A model generated the notes under the pieces. The model was given only the letters and a program-made list of their open reading frames with translations. It did no database searches and was not told the origin of the DNA. Below, piece by piece: positions 1 through 6,990 of a DNA stretch of 10,000 nt. The position numbers and the translations under genes are program-made. Source of the DNA: Candidatus Hydrogenedens sp. (GTDB lineage: Bacteria; Hydrogenedentota; Hydrogenedentia; Hydrogenedentales; Hydrogenedentaceae); the NCBI GenBank assembly GCA_020216745.1, contig JAIWNQ010000036.1, positions 1 through 10,000 of the forward strand, written 5' to 3'. The number at the start of each line of letters is the position of its first letter. The stretch's first letter is position 1.

Positions 1-969
1 TTCCAATTGAACATCTTCTGGCAAACTGGTAGATAGTCCATTAACATATACTTCGGCTGTGTTTATCCCTTCAGGCTCTAAAAAAATATGGTGACTTGTC
101 TTCTCTGGAAATTTAACCACTTTATCTTCAATACTCGGACAATAACGCACACCTATCCCTGTTATTTTCCCAGAATATAATGGGGAACGGTCTAAATTTT
201 TACGGATAATTTCATGGGTTCGCTCATTGGTATGGGTAATCCAGCAGAAAATTTTATTGGGGTTAAAACCTTCTATCGGTGTTGTAAATGAGAATGGTCT
301 GGGTTTCTCATCCCCTTTTTGCTCTTCCAAGCCATCTAAACAAATACTACGGCGATGAATTCGTGCACATGTCCCTGTTTTAAGCCGTTGAACATCAAAA
401 CCTAACCTACGGTAACAATCACTCAAATAAGCAGAAGGTGGGTCTCCTGCTCGACCACCAATAATAGAGTGCATACCAAAATGTAATAGACCCGATAAAA
501 ATGTACCCGTACAAACAATAACAGTCCTACCCGTAATTTCTTCACCAGTAGTCAAACGAACACCAACAACTTCATTTTTATTAACAAGAATATCTTTCAC
601 TTCTCCTTGTTTCAAATATAAACCTTCCTGCATCTCACATATATGTTTCATATCTAATTGATAAAGAGTTCGGTCTGCTTGTGCCCTCGGCGAATGCACT
701 GCTGAACCTTTAGAACGATTTAGCATTTTAAACTGAATTCCTGTTCGGTCTATACAACGTCCCATTTCTCCGCCCAGTGCATCTATTTCTCTCACTAACT
801 GCCCTTTAGCAACCCCACCAATTGCTGGGTTGCACGACATTTTTCCAATATTATCAATTTGCAATGTAATCATAACTGTTCGGTAACCCAGTCGGGCTCC
901 GCCCAATGAGGCTTCAATCCCTGCATGACCTCCCCCCACAACAATAATATCAAAATCTCGGATATTCAT
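1..969 (-). CDS. mnmG: tRNA uridine-5-carboxymethylaminomethyl modification enzyme MnmG (GidA), N-terminal part
   Basis: This is the first 323 codons of MnmG. The frame is open to the window edge and about half of a protein that is usually near 620-630 aa is present. MnmG with MnmE (not in this window) installs the (carboxymethyl)aminomethyl group at C5 of wobble U34 in certain tRNAs, using FAD, NADH and a folate one-carbon unit in the cytoplasm. Seen in the translation: the FAD-binding VVGGGHAG at residues 11-17, MSCNPAIGG with the conserved Cys at 46, RAQADR near 95-100, GGRAGDPP at 171-178, the second conserved Cys in RYCPSIEDK at 277, HIFLEPEG at 294-301 and NGLSTSLPEDVQ at the edge. The ATG at 967-969 is supported by AGAGGG at 973-978 on the minus strand. 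Two family motifs are slightly altered: KGSAVHSPRAQAD where KGPAV is usual, and KTGTCARI where KTGTPPRI is usual. Identity is near certain; the C-terminal MnmE/tRNA-interacting half lies outside the window. Confidence 0.97.
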   Translation of the reverse strand, partial: MNIRDFDIIVVGGGHAGIEASLGGARLGYRTVMITLQIDNIGKMSCNPAIGGVAKGQLVREIDALGGEMGRCIDRTGIQFKMLNRSKGSAVHSPRAQADRTLYQLDMKHICEMQEGLYLKQGEVKDILVNKNEVVGVRLTTGEEITGRTVIVCTGTFLSGLLHFGMHSIIGGRAGDPPSAYLSDCYRRLGFDVQRLKTGTCARIHRRSICLDGLEEQKGDEKPRPFSFTTPIEGFNPNKIFCWITHTNERTHEIIRKNLDRSPLYSGKITGIGVRYCPSIEDKVVKFPEKTSHHIFLEPEGINTAEVYVNGLSTSLPEDVQLE

Positions 970-1093
970 GTTCCCTCTTTTGTCAACAGAAAGTCAAAAC
1001 AATCTGTATTTTTATTAGATATAATTTAATTTTTTTGATACAATGGAAATAACTACGTAAATACAATAATACCTTCGAAACAGGAGTAATAAG
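970..1093. promoter_or_regulatory. divergent intergenic region between mnmG and the Ig-like protein gene
   Basis: This 124-bp, very AT-rich stretch separates two divergently transcribed starts, so it should contain promoters for both. On the plus strand TTGATA at 1035-1040 resembles a -35 box; 17 bp later TAAATA at 1058-1063 is a weak -10 candidate, and TACAAT at 1062-1067 is a better -10 but sits 21 bp away. On the minus strand, weak AT-rich candidates lie around 1012-1043 (TTGTAT, revcomp of 1038-1043, with TCTAAT at 1014-1019 about 18 bp on). None is a strong sigma-70 match and no operator-like palindrome was seen. The promoter function is inferred from position; the exact boxes are uncertain. 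Confidence 0.4.
1082..1086 (+). promoter_or_regulatory. Shine-Dalgarno site AGGAG for the Ig-like protein gene
   Basis: AGGAG lies 7 nt upstream of the ATG at 1094, ideal spacing for ribosome binding. It fixes the start of this otherwise unrecognised gene and shows that the organism uses canonical Shine-Dalgarno initiation. Confidence 0.8.
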
Positions 1094-2044
1094 ATGATTT
1101 ACCATAAAAATTTTAAATTAGAAACTATTAAATATGCAATTTTATTCATAATAACCGTTATTCTTCATCTGTCATTAAATGCTCAATCACCAGTATTAAA
1201 AGCCATTCCCGAAGAAATTACCTTCCATAATTTAGAACAGGAAGTTCAAATAAACCTTTTCTTTAATAATCAACCCTTAAAAAAAGAAAATATAAAGCGG
1301 TGGTCTTTTCTTGCTGGCTCCAACCAATACAATCACATGATAACACTAAAACCTATAGAGGGTGGTATTCTTGTAAAGCCTGCATTGTTGGAAACAGGAA
1401 CCTATGATTTATCCATTGAGACATCGGTTGGGAAATATCTTATAACTGTATATGCACCGTTAGATGAACTTCCCGATACATTAGAAAATCGTGCCAAACG
1501 TGAAGGAATCACAGTAGAAGAACTAAAACAGAGACTCGGTTTAGCCTCTCGTTCCAATAGAGTTAATCTTAGCATCAATGTTCCAGAAATGTACTATGAA
1601 GGCCAAACATTACAAATTCAGCTTGCTACTGACCCTGAACATTTCTACGTATGGCGAATAAATAATCAAGTAATAACACAAGGTGAAGGGAGAATAAACT
1701 TTGAATATACTTTCCCTGAGGCTGGCGAATACATTATAGAAGTCGAGGAAAGAGATGCTGATATTCCTTTGGGTAAAGCAAGTTCTAAAACGACAGTGGT
1801 TGCTTACCCTCCTGTTTTATATTCAGCAACACTAAAACAACCTGTAAAATTATCCGCCATAGAAGGATATAATTCGTATACATGGAAAGTAGATGGTATC
1901 GTCCAAAAAGAGACCTCGAACCAGATTACATTAAGATTCAATGCTGAAAAGAAATATACTGTCGAGTGCATTGCAAAAAGTCCAAAAAACGGACATCCAG
2001 ATTCTTTTTTCAGAACAGTCTACGAAATTACCGTAAAAAAATAA
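1094..2044 (+). CDS. secreted protein with PKD/Ig-like beta-sandwich domains, function unknown
   Basis: I do not recognise a named family. The 316-aa product begins with a basic n-region and a hydrophobic stretch at about residues 13-29 ending LSLNA-QS, a plausible Sec signal peptide cut near residue 30, so the protein is probably exported. The rest reads as three beta-rich modules: about 33-120, then a short charged helical linker (about 125-150, REGITVEELKQRLG), about 157-238, and about 239-316. The second module has the W-(x)n-FPEAGEYIIEVEE pattern typical of PKD/Ig-like folds (W187, G211, Y213); the third repeats it with SYTWKVDG and KKYTVECIA. There is no C-terminal anchor or sorting motif and no catalytic signature. 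It stands alone on the plus strand, divergent from mnmG and convergent with htrA (13-bp gap), with its own SD site, so it is likely monocistronic. Adhesion, envelope scaffolding or carbohydrate binding are possible roles, but this is guesswork. Confidence 0.85.
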   Translation: MIYHKNFKLETIKYAILFIITVILHLSLNAQSPVLKAIPEEITFHNLEQEVQINLFFNNQPLKKENIKRWSFLAGSNQYNHMITLKPIEGGILVKPALLETGTYDLSIETSVGKYLITVYAPLDELPDTLENRAKREGITVEELKQRLGLASRSNRVNLSINVPEMYYEGQTLQIQLATDPEHFYVWRINNQVITQGEGRINFEYTFPEAGEYIIEVEERDADIPLGKASSKTTVVAYPPVLYSATLKQPVKLSAIEGYNSYTWKVDGIVQKETSNQITLRFNAEKKYTVECIAKSPKNGHPDSFFRTVYEITVKK

Positions 2045-2057
2045 CTTGTCCTTTTAC

Positions 2058-3482
2058 TTACTGTGCCACTTCAATAACAGTAATATCTGGTTCTTCTTTT
2101 CCTCTGACATAGCGAACAATTACAGGCTTATTTTCACTCATTAAACTTGACATAATAGATGTTAGGTCATTAATAGATGAAACTGATTTTCTCTGGATTT
2201 CAATAATAATATCGCCGGGAAGTAAACCTGCATCCTCTGCGGGACTTCCCTCTTCTATGGACTCAATTAAAATACCATTATATTCTGCACCTTGCTTTTC
2301 TTGTTGTTGCTTATTTACATCACCAAAATTCATACCCAAAAAACTTATTTTTTGTGGGATTGATTGAGTTACCTGCAGGTTTCTTTCTCCAAGTATGATA
2401 GGCAATGAAACTGTCTGTTCATCTCGCCAAATTTCAAGTGTAACCTCTGTTCCAGGCATATATGATGACACCGTGTTTACCAAATCTTGAGCATTTTCAA
2501 CCTCGTGCTCGTTTACTTTCAAGATAACATCATAAACTTTTATCCCTGCTTTTTCGGCAGGTGTCCCTGGCTGGACTCTTTTTACAAAGGCACCACGTTG
2601 GGAAGGCATATTTAACGGTTTGTAATAGCGTTCCGCATCGGACACAGCAACCCCTAAATACCCCCTGATCACTTTGCCAGATTGTATTAACTGCGGGATA
2701 ACGCGTTTTGCTGTATTTATCGGAATAGCAAAACCAATACGATTTGCACCTAACATTAGAGCCACATTAATACCTATCACTTCCCCCTTTATATTAGTTA
2801 ATGGACCTCCACTATTTCCAAGATTAATCCCCGCATCAGTCTGAATTAAGTGCTGAAATGTTAACCCTTGAAGTTGAAGCTCCCTTAAGTTTTCACGACC
2901 TAACGCACTAATATGACCAAATGAAACGGAACCTTCAAGCCCACGAGCACTACCAATTGCCGCTACAAATTGCCCTACCTTCAACTGGTCTGAGTCACCA
3001 AGAACCACAGGTATTAACTCTTCTTCTGGTTCAATCTTAAGCACCGCAAGGTCAGCTTCCGAATCGGTGCCAATCACTTTCGCAGGGTATTTTTTGCCTG
3101 ATACCGTCTTAACGGTAATCTTATCAGCATCTTCTACTACATGGTTGTTTGTTACAATATATCCATCTTTTGAATAGATAAAACCAGAACCTGTTCCCAT
3201 TACTTTTTGCATCTGTTTTGGAGGCGGTGTTTTAGGAAGTTTCTCACCTTCAGGAAGAGGAAGACCGAATTGTTTAAAAAGTTCTTCTCTATCTACTCCC
3301 AATGAACTGACCTGCGACTCTCTCTCGATATTTACAACAGAGCGACCTACTTTTTCATGAATCTCAATAAACTTGTTTTCTATCTCCTCTAAAATATCTG
3401 CATAACATATTCCAAATAACAGATTAAAAAATAATAAATAGACAAAAATTGACAATGACCAAAAATAGAGTGTTTTTTTCAT
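2058..3482 (-). CDS. htrA: periplasmic serine endoprotease of the HtrA/DegP family with two PDZ domains
   Basis: HtrA/DegP proteases cleave or chaperone misfolded periplasmic proteins. The 474-aa product has a signal peptide (hydrophobic residues about 7-26, likely cut after CYA at 28), a trypsin-like domain at about 35-265 and two PDZ domains at about 270-365 (starting RGYLGV at 273) and 380-470 (SPAEDAGLLPGDII at 413-426). The catalytic triad is complete: His114 in TNNHVVEDAD, Asp144 in SEADLAVLKI and Ser224 in GNSGGPL. Length and the two-PDZ layout match DegP/DegQ/MucD rather than single-PDZ DegS. A small oddity is GSARGLEGSVSFGHISALGRE at about 177-197, where families usually have GSPxGL and GIVSA; this is close to the sensor/activation loops. 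The ATG at 3482 is preceded by AGGAG placed in the last codons of glnD, 5 bp away, so it is the last gene of the cluster and probably translationally coupled. Activity is expected to be intact. Confidence 0.96.
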   Translation of the reverse strand: MKKTLYFWSLSIFVYLLFFNLLFGICYADILEEIENKFIEIHEKVGRSVVNIERESQVSSLGVDREELFKQFGLPLPEGEKLPKTPPPKQMQKVMGTGSGFIYSKDGYIVTNNHVVEDADKITVKTVSGKKYPAKVIGTDSEADLAVLKIEPEEELIPVVLGDSDQLKVGQFVAAIGSARGLEGSVSFGHISALGRENLRELQLQGLTFQHLIQTDAGINLGNSGGPLTNIKGEVIGINVALMLGANRIGFAIPINTAKRVIPQLIQSGKVIRGYLGVAVSDAERYYKPLNMPSQRGAFVKRVQPGTPAEKAGIKVYDVILKVNEHEVENAQDLVNTVSSYMPGTEVTLEIWRDEQTVSLPIILGERNLQVTQSIPQKISFLGMNFGDVNKQQQEKQGAEYNGILIESIEEGSPAEDAGLLPGDIIIEIQRKSVSSINDLTSIMSSLMSENKPVIVRYVRGKEEPDITVIEVAQ

Positions 3483-3487
3483 GTTTT

Positions 3488-6184
3488 TTACTCCTGTTTA
3501 GTGGTTGAAGAGTCGATAGACTCTAATAATCCAGCACGAATAGCCGTTTGCAATATTCTATGTGTAATTTTAGCACCTTGAAACTGAACATAAAAAGAGT
3601 CACGAACACGGTATGCCCCAGTATTAATTCGGGCTATAAATATATCCATACCCATAATAGAAAAAGCAGAGGCAATGTCATAAAGTAACCCTGTTCGGTC
3701 AGTTGTTTCAATATCTATAACAGTATGAAAAGCAGAAGATTTATTATCAAATCGGATATAAGTACGAAGTGGAGCTGTTGACTTTTTTAAGGCAAACAAT
3801 TTAGTTCGTGTTTTATCAACAAGAACCTGAACATCTTTACCATCAAGAATCACTGACCTCAACGTCTTCTCTATAGCTAATATTTGCCCCGCTGTTAAAG
3901 GCCTTTGTTGTACTGCATCACGAACAAGGAAACAATCTACAACCCAGTTATCTTCCCGTGTATATAAAGAAGCACTATATATATCAATAAGTTGTGAAGC
4001 AAAGCATCCTGCAATTTGTGAAAATAGTCCCCGTTTATCACGCGTTGCAATAACAAAATGGCTCATACCGATACTGTCATTTGACCAACAACGAATCGCT
4101 AATTTTTCTCGTTGTGCTTCATACACACAGCCAATATGTATAATGACTTCTTCTGGAGAAAATGCATCCAGATAACCTGAGCCCATAGAATTTAGATGAT
4201 ATTCCAATTCATCTCGGTTTATATTAGGTGATTTCTCAACAATCTGTTCTATCCGTTTGATAAAATACTCTTCCTGTGAATAATCTTGAACAGATATTTG
4301 ATTTATTACTGCAAGTGTTTTTAAAAATAGTCTTATTAACAGGGAACCCTTCCATTCGTTCCATACATTTGGACCTACTGCACAAAGGTCAGCATAACTC
4401 ATAATTAATAATTCTTTTATATATTTCTCATTATTTACCACAGATAAAAATGCTTGGATTATCTCAATATCATCAATATCTCTGTTTAACGCGACATCTA
4501 TCATAAGTTGATGATTCTCTACAAGAAAAGCGACATGCTCTATATCATCATCACTAAGCCCCATACGACTACATATAGTTCTCGCTATCTGAACCCCTGC
4601 TTCGATATGACTTTCTCCTTCAACTTTTCCCAGATCATGCAAAAGAATTGATAATATTAAATATTCTGGCTGTTCAATCTCTTTCAATGTTTTCCGTAAT
4701 ACATCACCGATAGTACCTTCTAAATGAGGTATTTTTTCAAGAGCCTCAACCGCTCTTATAATATGTTCATTAACAGGATAACTATGGAAATTTTTATAAC
4801 GAATTATCCCCTGAACAGCCCCAAATTCAGGCAGATATTGGGACAGCACCCCTAATTTTTCCATCTCACGAAAAGTAAACCCAGCTGATAAAGGTGTACT
4901 ACAAATTGCTAAAAAGTATTTGGTAACGACTTCATTACTCCGAAAACTATCATTAATCAGATATAAATACTTTTGTATCCAATCTTGAAAAGTATATCCT
5001 AAGGGTATTTTTCTGCGAGAAACTTCCCAAAACAATTCCATTATCCGAACAGGATTTTCTACGAACCAATTACTATCATCTATTTTAGGTGTTAAATATC
5101 TGTTATAGATAACATAGTTTGATTTTTCATCTAATCCACTTGTAGATAACTCATACACCCCATGCACATATTTTTTTTGTTCTACCCTACGAACAATATA
5201 TTCAAATAACCATCGAATTTGGCGTGTCGCAGAATAAAAGTCCTGCATAAATCGTTCAATGGCTTCTTCAGCAGAATCCTTATAATTAAATACCTGAGAT
5301 ATATGATATTGCATCTCAAGGGTTAATAGGTCCCATGCTTTGCCTTTCGTAAAGTGGAGTTCGTTCCTTATTTTCCATAAAAAATCAAGACTATCTGAAA
5401 GAACTAAATAATCAGAATTTTCTATATAATTACTTTTCTGTATATCATCGAGATTTTTTGCAGGTCTATTTTCTAAGCCTACAACCCATAATGTTGCATG
5501 ATAATCTCTTAATCCTCCTGCACTTTCTTTAATATCGGGTTCGCTGGAAAATAAATCTCGACCTGATTGTAAAAAAGATTCATTTAGCCTTTGCAAAATC
5601 AATTCAAATATTTTTGCTTTTACATTTTCTGGAATTTTTCCCAATTCACTCTTCATAACATCATATAACAAACTATTTCCTATAATCTCACGAATATGTA
5701 AATAAGAAGTAAATGTCTTTGGGTCCTCTTCTATAAGTTTTATAGCCTCTGGGACTGTATAAACTGATATACCTACTTGTAAACCTATATCCCATAAGAT
5801 TGTAGTAAAAATTTGAATAAATTCCTCTATGTCTTTGAGATTGACATCTTCTGAATGTAGGAGACATAAATCCAAATCGGAATAAGGGGAAAGCTCTTCT
5901 CTACCATATCCACCTAACGCACACAATGTTACTTTTTCTAAAAAATTCTTTCCTAATCCTGTCTCATTAATACTATAAAAAATAGAGCCCTCGATAAGTA
6001 CATCAGCACTCTCACATAATTGTTTAAGAATACTCCTACCTGAAAAACCTTGCCGATGTTTTTCTTCAATCTCTTTCCATCGTAAGAGATAAAAGTTTTG
6101 GGCAGATTCTAAATATTCATCTCGCGACATCCTGTCATGTGGAGATAAAGATAAACCTTGCAAAATTTCAACAAAATTTTTCAC
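3488..6184 (-). CDS. glnD: bifunctional [protein-PII] uridylyltransferase / uridylyl-removing enzyme GlnD
   Basis: GlnD is the cytoplasmic nitrogen sensor that uridylylates PII proteins (GlnB/GlnK) when glutamine is low and removes UMP when it is high. The 898-aa length is close to the E. coli enzyme (about 890). Domain order is canonical: a nucleotidyltransferase domain with GGYGREELSPYSDLDL at 91-106 (metal ligands Asp103 and Asp105), the PII-uridylyltransferase helical region including GGLRDYHATLW at 223-233, an HD hydrolase domain (His474, His516-Asp517 in LLHDLGK, His558, Asp599), and two C-terminal ACT domains (about 706-790 and 818-890) that would bind glutamine. All key motifs are present, so both activities are expected. 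It starts with GTG at 6182-6184, overlapping the upstream stop as GTGA, a typical coupling junction; the upstream AAAGAGA gives a modest ribosome site. Its last codons supply the htrA ribosome site. No PII or amtB gene is visible here. Placement within a bat/htrA operon is unusual. Confidence 0.96.
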   Translation of the reverse strand: MKNFVEILQGLSLSPHDRMSRDEYLESAQNFYLLRWKEIEEKHRQGFSGRSILKQLCESADVLIEGSIFYSINETGLGKNFLEKVTLCALGGYGREELSPYSDLDLCLLHSEDVNLKDIEEFIQIFTTILWDIGLQVGISVYTVPEAIKLIEEDPKTFTSYLHIREIIGNSLLYDVMKSELGKIPENVKAKIFELILQRLNESFLQSGRDLFSSEPDIKESAGGLRDYHATLWVVGLENRPAKNLDDIQKSNYIENSDYLVLSDSLDFLWKIRNELHFTKGKAWDLLTLEMQYHISQVFNYKDSAEEAIERFMQDFYSATRQIRWLFEYIVRRVEQKKYVHGVYELSTSGLDEKSNYVIYNRYLTPKIDDSNWFVENPVRIMELFWEVSRRKIPLGYTFQDWIQKYLYLINDSFRSNEVVTKYFLAICSTPLSAGFTFREMEKLGVLSQYLPEFGAVQGIIRYKNFHSYPVNEHIIRAVEALEKIPHLEGTIGDVLRKTLKEIEQPEYLILSILLHDLGKVEGESHIEAGVQIARTICSRMGLSDDDIEHVAFLVENHQLMIDVALNRDIDDIEIIQAFLSVVNNEKYIKELLIMSYADLCAVGPNVWNEWKGSLLIRLFLKTLAVINQISVQDYSQEEYFIKRIEQIVEKSPNINRDELEYHLNSMGSGYLDAFSPEEVIIHIGCVYEAQREKLAIRCWSNDSIGMSHFVIATRDKRGLFSQIAGCFASQLIDIYSASLYTREDNWVVDCFLVRDAVQQRPLTAGQILAIEKTLRSVILDGKDVQVLVDKTRTKLFALKKSTAPLRTYIRFDNKSSAFHTVIDIETTDRTGLLYDIASAFSIMGMDIFIARINTGAYRVRDSFYVQFQGAKITHRILQTAIRAGLLESIDSSTTKQE
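3491..3495 (-). promoter_or_regulatory. Shine-Dalgarno site AGGAG for htrA, inside the end of glnD
   Basis: On the minus strand AGGAG lies 8 nt before the htrA ATG (3480-3482) and spans the last two sense codons of glnD (CAG GAG) just before its TAA. Translation of htrA is therefore likely coupled to termination of glnD. Confidence 0.75.
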
Positions 6185-6990
6185 GACATCTCTTTCTTTT
6201 CATTTAAATACTCTTGTGAAACAGTCCGATATGGAGCTCGCCAAATAAATATATCCTTGTCTTTAATCCATCCCCGTTCATTATCTACGGTTCGAATTAA
6301 CATCCACTCGCCATCTTCACGTTCGACCTGAACTCGGTCTCCTTCATATAAATTAAATCGTGGGGGACTATTATCCGAAGGTGTAATATGTACAGAACAT
6401 TCCGTCACAATAATAACTCCCAATGGAGGAGACAATATTTTAATAACACCAGACATAAAAAAGATAATCCCTACAGTTAAAATCAAAGAACCTCCAATAA
6501 ATAACGTTTTTCGTAATGATTTATCTTGCCATAGAATAAATCCTAATATTATCCAACCTAAAACCCATAAGAATAAAGCAATCCTCCATGTCCATTTTTG
6601 ACTAATGCCATAATGCCATATAAATAAATATTTCCACCACATTGGCTCTTCAGGAACGGCTAAGTTACGTTTTGTCTCGTTCAGCACTTTTGATAACTGT
6701 TCTTTTGCCATTTTGAAAGAAGGGTTTAACTCAAGTGCACGTTCATAGTTGGCAATAGCCATTCCTTTCTTACCCCAATGATAATATGAATTGGCTAAAT
6801 TATAAAAGAGGACAGGGTCCTCAACCCCCGATTCAATCAATTTTTCATATTTTAGTATTGCAGTATAAAAATCTTTTTTATAATATGCATCATTGCCTTC
6901 ACGGAATGACTGGTCATAAATTCCAGCCCCTAAACTAAAACTGATAAACACATATAAACTACAAACTACCATCATTTCATCACTCTCCAT
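6181..6990 (-). CDS. batE: BatE-like membrane protein: TPR, two membrane helices and a periplasmic SH3 domain
   Basis: The architecture matches BatE of the Bat (aerotolerance-associated) module, whose biochemical role is poorly known but lies in the envelope. In the 269-aa reading: an N-terminal hydrophobic export signal (about 7-24), TPR units at about 25-56 and 57-90 (FYNLANSYY..GKKGMAIANYERALELNP), membrane helices at about 134-154 and 163-186, and a bacterial SH3-like domain at about 191-250 ending RGWIKDKDIFIW. The basic loop QDKSLRK between the helices should face the cytoplasm, placing TPR and SH3 in the periplasm. The start is ambiguous. ATG at 6988-6990 has GAGGA close by but adds acidic residues MESDE before the signal. 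ATG at 6973-6975 (residue 6) overlaps the batD stop as ATGA, has GGAG 9 nt upstream and gives a cleaner signal peptide, so I prefer 6181-6975. The 3' end overlaps glnD by 4 nt. BatE assignment rests on domain order plus the adjacent batD. Confidence 0.85.
   Translation of the reverse strand: MESDEMMVVCSLYVFISFSLGAGIYDQSFREGNDAYYKKDFYTAILKYEKLIESGVEDPVLFYNLANSYYHWGKKGMAIANYERALELNPSFKMAKEQLSKVLNETKRNLAVPEEPMWWKYLFIWHYGISQKWTWRIALFLWVLGWIILGFILWQDKSLRKTLFIGGSLILTVGIIFFMSGVIKILSPPLGVIIVTECSVHITPSDNSPPRFNLYEGDRVQVEREDGEWMLIRTVDNERGWIKDKDIFIWRAPYRTVSQEYLNEKKEMS

Noticed and set aside
2033..2083. Inverted repeats near the convergent gene ends (GTAAAA/TTTTAC at 2033-2038 and 2052-2057; TTACTGT/ACAGTAA at 2058-2064 and 2077-2083) as a bidirectional terminator
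   Set aside because: Stems are only 6-7 bp and AT-rich, loops are 12-13 nt, and no U-tract follows directly on either strand, so a rho-independent terminator is not supported.
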